Assembly: GCF_900116205.1 (NCBI RefSeq)
Contig: NZ_FOZS01000002.1
Location: 310,001-374,000 of the forward strand
From: Halostagnicola kamekurae
GTDB taxonomy: Archaea; Halobacteriota; Halobacteria; Halobacteriales; Natrialbaceae
Length of the DNA stretch: 64,000 bases
Direction: 5' to 3'
Shown here: piece after piece, positions 33,756 through 42,583 of the stretch
Layout of the letters: each line of letters begins with the position of its first letter
How positions within the stretch are numbered: position 1 is the stretch's first letter
The notes under the pieces: generated by a model
Told to the model about the DNA's origin: nothing
Database searches by the model: none
The model's input: only the letters and a program-made list of their open reading frames with translations
Made by a program: the position numbers and the translations under genes

Positions 33756-34787
33756 ATGACCATCCTCGAGTCCAGAACGATCATTGCGGCCTCGGGCGAA
33801 CGAGCACTCATGGGGAGAGACGACGGGAGCGCAAACGGGGACGACGGGGACGTAAACCGGAACGAAGAAGGCGCGAACGGGGACGATCGAGACAGGGTTC
33901 GGGAGGCGTTCTCGCTGCTCGGACATGAGATCCGCCTCGACATCCTGCTGGCGCTGCTCGAGGACTGGCACGCCGTCTACACGGAGCCGAAGTCCTACGC
34001 CGAGTTGATGGCGGCGGTCGGACTGCGCGACAGCGGACAGTTCAACTACCACCTCGACAAGCTTCGGGGGGTCTACGTCAGGAAACTCGAGGACGGCTAC
34101 GTCCCGACGGCGAGCGTGACGGCGCTGTACCGGACCGTCCTCGCACACCGCCCGACCGAGCACCTCGAGTACGGGCCCGCCGCGATCGATTCGGCGTGTC
34201 CCCGTTGCGACCAAGCGCCGGTGGTGCGGTACGATCGTGGGTTCGCGACCGTCGATTGCGCGGCCTGCGAGTGGACCGGCTTCACTTACCCGTTTCCGAA
34301 GAACGGCCTCGAGGGACGGGACGCCGACGCGATCGCCGACGCGGTCACCCGCCGTGCCAGACGCGACATCGGCCTGGCGCGGGCCGGTCAGTGTCCGTTC
34401 TGCGCCGGGACGACGTCCGTCGACCTCCGCCTCGAGGCCCTCCGGGGCGAGGGCGACGACGGGGACGCCGACGGCGACTGGGCCGCCGCCAAAGTGGACG
34501 ATCACTGGGTCGAAATCGTCTGCGACGACTGTACGTTTCTCGTCGGCGTGGATCCGCTCGGGGCGCTGCTCGCCGACGGTCGCGTCGCGGGTCCGCTCGC
34601 CGACGCCGGCCTCGAGCCCGACCGGCACGACTGGGAGCAGCCGACGCCGACCGTGCGCGCCGAGTCTCGAGACCCGGCGCGACTCGCCCTCGAGATCGAA
34701 CTCGAGGACGAGGACGGAATCGTGCGGACGGCGACGATAGCGGTCGACGACGAGTTCGCGGTTCGCTCGCTGGCGATCGATCCGTAG
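33756..34787 (+). CDS. ArsR-like winged-helix regulator with zinc-ribbon domains (DUF7351-like)
   Basis: Up to 343 residues. After an acidic low-complexity N-terminus, a winged helix (AFSLLGHEIRLDILLALLED; SGQFNYHLDKLRGVYVRKLE) provides DNA binding. Two cysteine-rich parts follow: ACPRCDQAP with DCAACEWTG, and QCPFCAGTT with VCDDCTFLV, two likely zinc ribbons. The C-terminus is a beta-rich acidic domain. The family is common in haloarchaea as a putative regulator; ligand unknown. An internal ATG at 33810 would give 325 residues and is equally plausible. The 21-bp repeats lie directly upstream. Confidence 0.82.
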   Translation: MTILESRTIIAASGERALMGRDDGSANGDDGDVNRNEEGANGDDRDRVREAFSLLGHEIRLDILLALLEDWHAVYTEPKSYAELMAAVGLRDSGQFNYHLDKLRGVYVRKLEDGYVPTASVTALYRTVLAHRPTEHLEYGPAAIDSACPRCDQAPVVRYDRGFATVDCAACEWTGFTYPFPKNGLEGRDADAIADAVTRRARRDIGLARAGQCPFCAGTTSVDLRLEALRGEGDDGDADGDWAAAKVDDHWVEIVCDDCTFLVGVDPLGALLADGRVAGPLADAGLEPDRHDWEQPTPTVRAESRDPARLALEIELEDEDGIVRTATIAVDDEFAVRSLAIDP

Positions 34788-34910
34788 CCGTCGCTCGAAG
34801 CGGTCGATCCGCAGTCGTCGCTCGAGACGTTTGGGGGCGGGGACCGGCTCTCGAGCGGCGATAACCGGCTCGAACCGCCCGGAGTTGTCTCGGACTGTTA
34901 TCGAAGTGAT

Positions 34911-34919
34911 GTTTTTAAG
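34911..34919 (+). promoter_or_regulatory. TATA-like element of pspA
   Basis: GTTTTTAAG centred 29 bases before the ATG at 34944. Leaderless spacing. Confidence 0.5.
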
Positions 34920-34943
34920 GGTGACGAGCGATAGCTAGGGAGT

Positions 34944-35783
34944 ATGGGCATCCTCTCTCGGACCTCGTACGTCATCCGGTCGAAGATCAACTCGGTGCTC
35001 AACCGGACCGAGGACCCGACGCAGACGCTCGATTACTCCTACGAGCAGATGCGCGACCAGCTTCAGGACGTCAAACGCGGCATCGCCGATCTCACCACGC
35101 AGAAAAAGCGCCTCGAGATGCAAAAACGCCGGCTCGAGGACAACGTCGATAAGCACAACGAGCAGGCCCGAACCGCGGTCGAGCAGGACCGCGAAGACCT
35201 TGCTCGACGCGCCCTCGAGAAGAAAAAGACGAAGATGAACCAGATCGAGGATCTGGAGCGACAGGTCTCCGAGCTCCAGAGCCAGCAGGACCGGCTCATC
35301 GAGCAGAAAGACGAACTCCAGAGCCGGATCGAGGAGTTCCGAACCAAAAAGGAGACCATGAAAGCGCGCTACGAGGCCGCCGAAGCGAGCTCGACGGTCT
35401 CGGAGGCGATGACGGCAACTGGCGAGGAGTTCGAGGACGTCGGCCGCGCGATCGAACGCGCCGAAGAACAGACCGAGGACATGGAAGCGCGCTCTGCCGC
35501 CATGGACGAACTCCACGAGTCGGGTGCCTTCGACGACGTGCTCTCCGATAAGGACAACATCGACCGCGAACTCGAGGAGCTCTCGACCGACAGCGGCGTC
35601 GAGGCCGAACTCGAGACGCTCAAATCCGACGTCGGCGCCGACGAGTCCGAATCCGAACCGGTTCCCGAGACGGCAGCCGACGAGGACGAACTCGAGGATC
35701 TCGACACGGACGTTTCCGACGCGAACGTTTCCGACGAGGAAGTCGAGTCCGAACTCGCGGAGCTACAGGACGAGGAGAACTGA
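34944..35783 (+). CDS. pspA: PspA/IM30-family membrane-stress protein
   Basis: A 279-residue ESCRT-III-like PspA protein that coats damaged or stressed membranes. The N-terminal amphipathic helix is MGILSRTSYVIRSKINSVLN. A long coiled coil rich in Lys, Arg, Glu and Gln follows (about residues 30-190: QLQDVKRGIADLTTQKKRLE, ARYEAAEASSTVSEAM). The last 80 residues are a strongly acidic, probably disordered tail not seen in bacterial PspA. No pspF/pspBC-like genes are near. The regulator upstream at 33756 is read in the same direction, but a separate promoter is visible. Confidence 0.9.
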   Translation: MGILSRTSYVIRSKINSVLNRTEDPTQTLDYSYEQMRDQLQDVKRGIADLTTQKKRLEMQKRRLEDNVDKHNEQARTAVEQDREDLARRALEKKKTKMNQIEDLERQVSELQSQQDRLIEQKDELQSRIEEFRTKKETMKARYEAAEASSTVSEAMTATGEEFEDVGRAIERAEEQTEDMEARSAAMDELHESGAFDDVLSDKDNIDRELEELSTDSGVEAELETLKSDVGADESESEPVPETAADEDELEDLDTDVSDANVSDEEVESELAELQDEEN

Positions 35784-35827
35784 GAGCGGACTTTGTTGCC
35801 TCGAGATTCCGTCTCGAATCGCCTGCC

Positions 35828-36322
35828 CTACGCTGGCGTTCCGAGGACGGCGATATCGTAGTCTGCGATGTCCGCGGGCGACTCGAGGAGGATGACCTGG
35901 AACGCCCACGAGGTTCCACCGGCGAGGTCGCCGGTCGAATCGAAGTACTGATCGAGTTGGCTCCCGGTTTCGTCGTAGACCCGGACCCGGACTTCGACGA
36001 GTTCGATCCTGTTTGTCCCCTCGTTTTCGACGGTTCCCTGGACAGTCGAGCCGAGATAGCCGCTCTCGAAGACGAACTCGTGATCGACCATCTCGAGCGA
36101 GTCGACCGGCGTCACGCCGCTGGCGCGTTGTCCCTCCGCAGCGCTCTGGGCGGTCGCCATCTCCGCGTTCGTTCGCGCCTCGCCGTCGATGTCGCCGACC
36201 TCACCGTCTTCGTACTCGGGTTCGGTTCCGACGTCGACGCCGTTACAACCGGCGAGGCTCGCGGTGGTCACCCCGCCGATCGTCGCGAGGAGTTTCCGCC
36301 GACGTATCCGTTCCGTGGACAT
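35828..36322 (-). CDS. Tat lipoprotein with FxLYD-like domain
   Basis: A 164-residue precursor with a twin-arginine lipoprotein signal: IRRRKLLATIGGVTTASLAGC, with the lipid-modified Cys at about residue 26. An acidic, Ala-rich spacer follows, then an immunoglobulin-like FxLYD domain: EFVFESGYLGSTVQGTVENE, RIELVEVRVRVYDETGSQLD and GGTSWAFQVILL. It would be anchored outside the cell. Such domains occur in many haloarchaeal surface lipoproteins of unknown role. Confidence 0.82.
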   Translation of the reverse strand: MSTERIRRRKLLATIGGVTTASLAGCNGVDVGTEPEYEDGEVGDIDGEARTNAEMATAQSAAEGQRASGVTPVDSLEMVDHEFVFESGYLGSTVQGTVENEGTNRIELVEVRVRVYDETGSQLDQYFDSTGDLAGGTSWAFQVILLESPADIADYDIAVLGTPA

Positions 36323-36476
36323 CAGTACGCTCGACCTCGACCCCTGAACTGTCCTCGTTGTCTCGCATCTTCAGTTCTGCTCCATCGAAAGGCGAGAGGC
36401 CCTCGCGACCACCGATCGGCTCGAGCGCTCCGACGCTCGGACACTCCTCGAATCCGGCGAACTCGGCGACCGTCAT
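36243..36476 (-). CDS. Doubtful small ORF overlapping the lipoprotein gene
   Basis: A 77-residue frame (MTVAEFAGFEECPSVGALEP ...) whose first 50 codons show halophilic bias and lie in the 298-base gap, but whose tail runs through the start of the lipoprotein gene in another frame. No family is recognised. It may be a remnant or chance. Nothing else was seen in this gap. Confidence 0.25.
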   Translation of the reverse strand: MTVAEFAGFEECPSVGALEPIGGREGLSPFDGAELKMRDNEDSSGVEVERTDVHGTDTSAETPRDDRRGDHREPRRL

Positions 36477-36620
36477 CGATCATACTCCCACGCACGCGAC
36501 GGATCCATTTGAGTGTAGGGCCTGAACGAGTCGCGTACTCGGTTGAACTGGCGACCCAAACGGCGCTGTCACGGTTTGCAACGCCGACCATTATTGTCGC
36601 CGGGGGTGACCGTTCGTCGC

Positions 36621-37676
36621 ATGGGGTCTTCCGATCGAGACGATCCGCTCGAGTCCTCCAGAGGCGATACTGGCGATCGAACGGATCTCTCGACGCGGGT
36701 TCGCGAGTGGGTGCTGATCGAGGGGGATCGGCTGTTCATCACGATCTCGCTCACGCTCGCGACGTTCGTCCTGTTTTTCACGCTGAACGAACTCGGGGTC
36801 GTTTCGTTCGTCAACGAGGGTTCTGTCACGAGGGTCGCGAGCGGGCTGATCGCCGGGACGTTCTCGCTCGTCACGCTCGTCGTCTCGATCAACCAACTGA
36901 TCCTCTCACAGGAGTTCGCGACCGCGGGAGAGGTCCGCGCGGAACTCGAGGGTGTCACGGAGTTTCGACACGATCTCGAGGATCGAACGGACGTTCCGGC
37001 GAGTCCGGCAGCGCCGACGCGGATCCTCGAGGTGCTCGTCGAAGCGGTCCATCATCGCGCCGCCGATCTCGAAACGGCGATCGACGGGCACGGCGATGCC
37101 GCGCTCGAGGACCGAGTGGATCGGTACGTTGCGAGCGTCCAGACGAGCGCCGAACGGCTCGACGAGACGCTCGAGAGAACTTCGTTCGGAACGTTCAACG
37201 CCGTTTCCGCGCTGATCGAGTACGACAACGATCGGCAGGTGTACGCCGCGAGATATCTGCGGGGCCAGTACGCGCTTGATCTCTCGGATGAGCAACGGGG
37301 TGCGTTCGACGACTTGACCGAAACGCTCCGACTGTTCGACGTCGCACAGGAACACTTCAAGACGACTTACCTCCAGCGGGAGTTGACCCGGTTTTCGCAA
37401 CTGACGATCTACTCCGGCGTTCCCGCGATCCTCGCCGCGATAACTATCGGCTTGCTCTACGCGGATATCGGCGGTGCGAGCGTCGCAGTTCGGTCCCTCC
37501 CGCTTCTCGTCAGCGCGCTCATCGCCGTCGTCGTCTCGCCGCTCGCGCTTTTGGTCTCGTACATTCTCCGAACCGCGACCGTCACGCGGCGGACGGCGTC
37601 GGTCGGGCCAATGTTGCCCCAGAAAGATCCCGACGACAGACCGCTCGAGGTACAGTCCGACGAGCGTGATCGGTGA
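36621..37676 (+). CDS. Membrane protein, first of two tandem paralogues
   Basis: A 351-residue protein. Two hydrophobic segments lie near residues 40-60 and 68-90. A long soluble, mainly helical middle part follows (EFRHDLEDRTDVPASPAAPT; GTFNAVSALIEYDNDRQVY). Two more helices are near 270-290 and 295-320. Conserved with its neighbour are LVVSINQLILSQEF, SFGTFNAVSALIEY and the segment DVAQEHFKTTYLQRELTRFS. I do not recognise a named family; I recall similar proteins only from haloarchaea. The start at 36621 is supported by a TATTATTG-like element 27 bases upstream. Confidence 0.72.
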   Translation: MGSSDRDDPLESSRGDTGDRTDLSTRVREWVLIEGDRLFITISLTLATFVLFFTLNELGVVSFVNEGSVTRVASGLIAGTFSLVTLVVSINQLILSQEFATAGEVRAELEGVTEFRHDLEDRTDVPASPAAPTRILEVLVEAVHHRAADLETAIDGHGDAALEDRVDRYVASVQTSAERLDETLERTSFGTFNAVSALIEYDNDRQVYAARYLRGQYALDLSDEQRGAFDDLTETLRLFDVAQEHFKTTYLQRELTRFSQLTIYSGVPAILAAITIGLLYADIGGASVAVRSLPLLVSALIAVVVSPLALLVSYILRTATVTRRTASVGPMLPQKDPDDRPLEVQSDERDR

Positions 37677-37805
37677 CAGACGGCGCGGGCGGACCCCTGG
37701 GTTCGACGACCGTCGTATCTCGTCGTCGGACGAACGTTCCAATCGACGGAGGCTAGTCCGATCAATAGCTATTTCCACGCCGTCCTCGACTACTGGAGTA
37801 CACCG

Positions 37806-38843
37806 ATGAGCGACGACAGTTCGCAGCCGAGCGACACCATGGCCGAGCGAAGCGTCGACTCGACGTGGAAACACACGCTCCTGTTGAACGCGAACCGATG
37901 GCTCGTCACCGCCAGTCTCATGCTGTTCGTCTTTGTCGGACTGCTCGTCGTGAATCAACTCAATCCCGTTTCACTCAGGACGCTCATCGAGGCGTCTGAC
38001 CCCGTCGAGACGCTGTTTCAGGCGCTCGTTACCGCTTTGATCACCGGCGTCACGCTCGTCGTCTCGATCAACTCGCTGGTCCTCTCCCAGGAGCTCGGGG
38101 CCGTCGCAGACCAGCGCGAACGGCTCGAGGGATCGATGGAGTTTCGAAAGAACGTCGAGTCGTCGATCGATTCGCCGGTGAGTCCGCCCGAGCCGTCGTC
38201 GTTCCTTCAGGCGATCGTGACGGCCTCCTCGAAGCGTGCCGAGGAGTTTCGCGACGCCGTTTCGGACAGCCGCGACGAGGAACTCGTCGAGCGGGTCGAA
38301 AACTTCGTCGACAACCTGACGACGCACGCCGATTCCATCCGGGACGATCTCGAGGACGCGCAGTTCGGGACGTACAGCGTCGTGAAATCTGCACTCGATT
38401 ACAACTACTCGTGGAAGATCTTCCGCGCACGCCGGATCAAACAAACGCACGCCGATTCGTTCACCGACGACGCGAGCGACGCTTACGACGAGTTACTCGA
38501 GTCGCTGAAGCTGTTCGGCATCGCTCGCGAGCACTTCAAGACGCTTTACTTTCAGTGGGAGCTCATCAACCTTTCGCGGGCGATGATGTACGTCGCGGTG
38601 CCGGCGCTGCTGGTCACCACCTCCATGTTACTCTTTTTCGACGCGGGCACGGCTAGCGGAACCATTCTCGGTATCGACGTCCTCGTGTGGATCGTCACCG
38701 CGGCGACGACGATCGCCGTCACCCCGTTCTTGGTGTTGATCGCCTACATCCTCCGGATCGCGACGATGGCCAAACGTACGCTCGCCATCGGCCCGTTCAT
38801 CCTCCGGGAGTCCGGACGCGGCGAGGACATCGACTGGGAGTAA
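37806..38843 (+). CDS. Membrane protein, second of two tandem paralogues
   Basis: A 345-residue protein collinear with the previous gene product. It has two N-terminal helices (near residues 36-55 and 70-92), LVVSINSLVLSQELG, a helical soluble part with FGTYSVVKSALDYNYSWKI, IAREHFKTLYFQWELINLSR, then two C-terminal helices and a short cytoplasmic tail. The shared SIN-x-L-x-LSQE and EHFKT-x-Y motifs show gene duplication. The 130-base gap between the genes suggests separate or weakly coupled expression. Function unknown. Confidence 0.72.
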   Translation: MSDDSSQPSDTMAERSVDSTWKHTLLLNANRWLVTASLMLFVFVGLLVVNQLNPVSLRTLIEASDPVETLFQALVTALITGVTLVVSINSLVLSQELGAVADQRERLEGSMEFRKNVESSIDSPVSPPEPSSFLQAIVTASSKRAEEFRDAVSDSRDEELVERVENFVDNLTTHADSIRDDLEDAQFGTYSVVKSALDYNYSWKIFRARRIKQTHADSFTDDASDAYDELLESLKLFGIAREHFKTLYFQWELINLSRAMMYVAVPALLVTTSMLLFFDAGTASGTILGIDVLVWIVTAATTIAVTPFLVLIAYILRIATMAKRTLAIGPFILRESGRGEDIDWE

Positions 38844-38856
38844 CCTGAAATTTTGT

Positions 38857-39897
38857 TCACCTAACTGCGCCCGTCCCCGGCCGCTCGAGCCCCGCTAAAT
38901 CGATTTTTCCACCGGGCATCGGGACGCCGTCGTAGGGGTCCTCGGCGAGTAAGAGCGAGCCGTCGAGGTCGGCGTAGTCGAGCAACGGCGCGAAGTGGGC
39001 AGCCGGTGCGATGGAGGCGTTCGACTCCGTCATACAGCCGGCCATTACTTCGAGCCCGTGCGCTCGAGCGGCGTGGATGAGTCGGATCGCCTCGCAGAGT
39101 CCGCCGCACTTGGCGAGTTTCAGGTTCACGATGTCACAGCGGTCGGCGATCTTCGGGACGTCCGCGCTGACCAGACAGGACTCGTCGGCGGCGATCGGGA
39201 GTCTCGAACGTTCGTACACGTACTTCAGGCCCTCGGGGTTCTCAGCCGGAACCGGCTGTTCGACGAACTCGAGGCCGTACGGCGCGAGCAGATCGATCCG
39301 CTCGACGGCCTCTTTGGGCGTCCACCCCTCGTTGGCGTCGACGAACAGTCGCGCGTTCGGGGCCGCCTCGCGAACCGAGCGAACGATCTCCTCGTCCCTG
39401 TCGGTGCCGAGTTTGACTTTGAGCGTGCCGAACCCGCGCTCTCTGGCCGCCTCGGTCTTCTCGCGCATCGTCTGGGTGTCGTCGATACCGATGGTGTAGG
39501 AGCTCTCGAGGGTCTCCGTCGGGTCGAGTCCCCAGTACCGGTAGAGCGGAATCTCGAGGCGTTTGGTCGCGAGGTCGTGTAGCGCGATGCTCACCGCGGT
39601 TCGCGCCGCAGGATTCCGTCGGATGGACGCGCGCATTCGGCGCTCGATCCGCTCTAGCTGGTGGACATCGCCGACCTCCTCGACGATGTCGAGGAGATCC
39701 GGCAACACCGCCTCGACGGTCGCCGCCGTCTCGCCGTAGTGTCTGGTCGGGGCCGCGCCGCCGACGCCGCCGACCCCCTCGTCGTCCTCGATTCGAACGA
39801 AGACGACCTCGGTATCGGTGGTGGTCCCGCGGGCGATCGAGAAGGGCCGCTCGAGCGCGAGCGTCCGGCGCTCGATTTCGGTCGTAAATTCGCTCAT
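38857..39897 (-). CDS. Enolase-superfamily epimerase (dipeptide epimerase / DgcA-like)
   Basis: A 346-residue enzyme of the muconate-lactonizing/enolase superfamily. The catalytic lysine motif is LKVKLG (KxK), metal ligands are in FVDANEGW (D), EFVEQPVP (E) and AADESCL (D), and the second lysine is in NLKLAKCGG. SSYTIGIDDTQTM precedes the barrel. It is translationally coupled (ATGA) to the DUF1611 gene. This pairing matches the DgcN-DgcA arrangement described for D-glutamate use (N-acetyl-D-glutamate racemase), so that is a likely role; plain dipeptide epimerase is the alternative. Confidence 0.88.
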   Translation of the reverse strand: MSEFTTEIERRTLALERPFSIARGTTTDTEVVFVRIEDDEGVGGVGGAAPTRHYGETAATVEAVLPDLLDIVEEVGDVHQLERIERRMRASIRRNPAARTAVSIALHDLATKRLEIPLYRYWGLDPTETLESSYTIGIDDTQTMREKTEAARERGFGTLKVKLGTDRDEEIVRSVREAAPNARLFVDANEGWTPKEAVERIDLLAPYGLEFVEQPVPAENPEGLKYVYERSRLPIAADESCLVSADVPKIADRCDIVNLKLAKCGGLCEAIRLIHAARAHGLEVMAGCMTESNASIAPAAHFAPLLDYADLDGSLLLAEDPYDGVPMPGGKIDLAGLERPGTGAVR

Positions 39898-40910
39898 AGG
39901 ATCGCCTCGAGGATCGGCTCCGCGCCGAACCGGACGACGTCCGACGCGGGCACGCCGAGTTCGCCTTCGTAGGCCTCGAGTTCGCGGCGGGCGGTCGCTT
40001 CGTCGTCGATCCTCGCGGTGTTGAGCGCACCTGCGGCGACCGTCGTCTCGCGAACCGGCGACGCGAGGTCTTCGTAGAGATCGACGTAGGTCGGAATCGA
40101 CGGGAGGATGAACGACTCGTAGCCGTGGATTGCTTCCCTTCCGGCGTCGTGACAGAGCACGAGTCGGTCGGCCATCGCGCCGTGGAGGATGCCACAGGTC
40201 ACCGCGGAGTAGGCCGGGTGGACGATCGACCCCTGTCCCTCGACGAAGAGGTAGTCATGCTCGTCGCCCTTCTCGACGATCATCTCCTCGACGGCACCGG
40301 CGGCGAAGTCGCTGACGACGCGGTCGATCGGATTCCCCCAGCCTTCGATCATGATTCCGGTCTGTCCGGTCGGGATCACCGCGGCGTCGTGTCCCGCCTC
40401 GCGGGCCGCGCGGGCCAGTTCCATCGAAACCGTCATCTTGCCGACCGAGCAGTCGGTCCCGACCGTCAGGATCACGTCGGCGTCCACGTCGGCCGCAATC
40501 CCCTCGCTGACCGTTAGATCGGTCGGTGGCTTTCGAACGTCCCACAGTTCGCAGTCGTTCTCGGCCGCGAGCGCGGCGAATTCCGCGTCGTCGGCGAGGA
40601 AGTAGTGCAGTCCCGATATCACGTCGCAACCACGCTCGAGCGCGGTTCGAACGTCTTCGCGCCAGCTCTCGTCGAACCCGCCGCCGATGGGGGCGATACC
40701 GATAACCAGCGCGTCGACGGGTCCGTCGACGTCGCTCATCCGCGAGACGATCGGCGCGTCCTGTACGTCGCGAACGAAATCGGCGACTCGAGTCCCCGCG
40801 TCGTCGCGGTCGAGGACCGCGATGACCTCGTCGTCGCTGTACCGAAGGATTCCGAGCGCGGTTTTGGCGCGGTCGGGGAACTTCTCGTGGGCCAGAATCG
40901 CGATACGCAT
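39894..40910 (-). CDS. DUF1611-family P-loop protein (DgcN-like)
   Basis: A 338-residue protein with an N-terminal Rossmann-like domain (MRIAILAHEKFPDRAKTALG) and a C-terminal P-loop domain with VGTDCSVGKMTVSMELARAA, then VIPTGQTGIMIEGWG, DYLFVEGQGSIVHPAYSAVT and VLCHDAGREAIHGY. DUF1611 proteins have been named DgcN, D-glutamate N-acetyltransferase. The stop overlaps the start of the epimerase gene by four bases. The longer frame to 41156 is a G/C artefact. Start at ATG 40910. Confidence 0.86.
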   Translation of the reverse strand: MRIAILAHEKFPDRAKTALGILRYSDDEVIAVLDRDDAGTRVADFVRDVQDAPIVSRMSDVDGPVDALVIGIAPIGGGFDESWREDVRTALERGCDVISGLHYFLADDAEFAALAAENDCELWDVRKPPTDLTVSEGIAADVDADVILTVGTDCSVGKMTVSMELARAAREAGHDAAVIPTGQTGIMIEGWGNPIDRVVSDFAAGAVEEMIVEKGDEHDYLFVEGQGSIVHPAYSAVTCGILHGAMADRLVLCHDAGREAIHGYESFILPSIPTYVDLYEDLASPVRETTVAAGALNTARIDDEATARRELEAYEGELGVPASDVVRFGAEPILEAIL

Positions 40911-40989
40911 ACGGAGAGTATAGCCAGACGGCCACTTAACGGTGGAGTTCCCGGTGAGAGGGGCGGTTGAAGCGAGACGAGGTGACGGT

Positions 40990-41931
40990 TCAAAGCACGC
41001 CCAGTTCGGTCGTCCAGAACGACCGGTGGGCGTCCTCGAGTGCGGGTTTTGGGTCGCCGGTCGCGTCGACGGCGGCGCTGGCTCGCGGTTCGAACTCCCC
41101 CTCCTCGGCGAGCGTTTCGAGGACGCCGCGCTGGCCGACGAGGTAGAGCGGTTCAATGTCGAACTCGGCGAGCGCCCGGTGACAGCGCTCGAGGTGGTCG
41201 TCGATCTGGTCGTCGCGGATGCGTTCGAACCGGGCCTGGGAGAAGCCGCCTTTCGAGTGACTCCCTTTCACGTCGCTCTCGAACCCTTTGTAGTCGACTC
41301 GCTCGCCGTCCTCGTAGACGCCGACCGCAAACAGATCCGCACGGACCAGCGCGAGCGCGTAGGTCCCGGTCGGGAGGAACCACTCGCGATCGAGTTCGAA
41401 CCGATCGCTCCAGGTCGCCTCGAGGTCACGTTCCGGGCGGACGGGCGGCTTGAGGCGCACCGAAACGAGTCCGGCGTCGTCGACGCAGACGAGACAGGGA
41501 TCGCCGGTTCGGACGAGCGACGCTCGTTCGCCCAGCGTCTCGGAAAGCACCCGGTCGCGCTCTCCGTCGCTTCGCGTCTCTTCCTCGCGCTGTGGGTCGA
41601 GAAATACCGTACACGCGCCCTCCGGACCGGTCCGAACGGACGTGAGGCGGTCGAGAACCTCCTCGAGTCGCGCGCCGCGAAGTCGCTCTTTGCGGCGGAA
41701 CTCGACCCCGCCGTCGTCCCCTGTCCCGTCCACGCGCTCGAGTTCGCCCTCTAACTGCGCGATGCGGTCCTCGAGTCGGTTCTGGCGCTCTTCGGCCTCC
41801 TGTTTCGCGGTCACGGCGGCAGCTTTCCGCTCGGATTCGGCCTCGTAGCGCTCGCGAAGTCGCTCGGCTTCGTCCTCGAGTTCGTCGATTCGGTCTTTCA
41901 GCGACGCGCGACCGAGCAACTGGTCGATCAT
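40990..41931 (-). CDS. Vms1/Ankzf1-like peptidyl-tRNA hydrolase
   Basis: A 313-residue protein with an N-terminal coiled coil (SLKDRIDELEDEAERLRERY, about residues 8-70) and a release-factor-like domain. The key loop is GSHSKGGFSQARFERIRDD, where the Gln follows a GGFS sequence as in the Vms1/VLRF1 family that cuts nascent chains from tRNA on stalled ribosomes. LYLVGQRGVLETLAEEGEF is the conserved C-terminal strand pair. Archaeal members are little studied. Role in ribosome rescue is inferred from the family. It is the only translation-quality gene in its neighbourhood. Confidence 0.82.
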   Translation of the reverse strand: MIDQLLGRASLKDRIDELEDEAERLRERYEAESERKAAAVTAKQEAEERQNRLEDRIAQLEGELERVDGTGDDGGVEFRRKERLRGARLEEVLDRLTSVRTGPEGACTVFLDPQREEETRSDGERDRVLSETLGERASLVRTGDPCLVCVDDAGLVSVRLKPPVRPERDLEATWSDRFELDREWFLPTGTYALALVRADLFAVGVYEDGERVDYKGFESDVKGSHSKGGFSQARFERIRDDQIDDHLERCHRALAEFDIEPLYLVGQRGVLETLAEEGEFEPRASAAVDATGDPKPALEDAHRSFWTTELGVL

Positions 41932-41959
41932 CGAGAAAAAGCGCGAACCGGGGCCACTT

Positions 41960-42343
41960 TTAGGTTCCGGCGTCGGGGTACTCGTCTTCTGGCCCAGCGG
42001 GCGGCCACGCGCCAGCGAACTCGAGCAACTGCTGGGCGCGCTCGCGGCGGGCGAGGAACACCTCCTTCAGGGACGGCGGGTTCGTGATCTGCGTTCGCTC
42101 GAGGACGGATTCGGGGACCGCGAGCGTGTTTTCCGGTACGCCGTCGTCGCCGTGGACCGGAAAGTGCCCCGACTCGAGTTTCATCACGAGCGGTGCGTCG
42201 AGTCGTTCGATCCCTTCCCCAGATGTATACACCGCGTCGTTAATCCGCTCGTGCTGGTCGGTTTGCATGGACGCGTGCTCGTCGTCCGTCGGCGTCACGT
42301 ACAGTCGTCCGAGATAGTAGCTCCGCGAGAACACCTCAAACAT
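41960..42343 (-). CDS. Conserved haloarchaeal protein (DUF5802-like)
   Basis: A 127-residue soluble protein starting MFEVFSRSYYLGRLYVTP, with AVYTSGEGIERLDAPLVMKL, HFPVHGDDGVPENTLAVPES and NPPSLKEVFLARRERAQQLL. From memory these are hallmarks of DUF5802. Function unknown. It is directly upstream of the Vms1-like gene on the same strand, 28 bases apart, which may mean cotranscription. Confidence 0.78.
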   Translation of the reverse strand: MFEVFSRSYYLGRLYVTPTDDEHASMQTDQHERINDAVYTSGEGIERLDAPLVMKLESGHFPVHGDDGVPENTLAVPESVLERTQITNPPSLKEVFLARRERAQQLLEFAGAWPPAGPEDEYPDAGT

Positions 42344-42550
42344 GACACTTGGTACCAAGAACCGAAGAGTGATAACTATTCTGCAGGTACATTTATGCCG
42401 AGCGCTTTTCGAGTTGCCAGACGGATAGAACGGCCCGAATCGGCTTCACCACCGGCGTGGACAGAACGACCCGCCCAAAGCGGTTTTTGAACGCTCAAAC
42501 CGGATCTACGAGACGCATACATTCGGATAAAAGGTGAGAACGAAGGCGTC

Positions 42551-42560
42551 CTTTTTTACG
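42551..42560 (+). promoter_or_regulatory. TATA-like element of the sequon-rich protein gene
   Basis: CTTTTTTACG centred 28 bases before the ATG at 42584. Confidence 0.45.
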
Positions 42561-42583
42561 GAGGTCGTCCGGAAGGGTACCTA

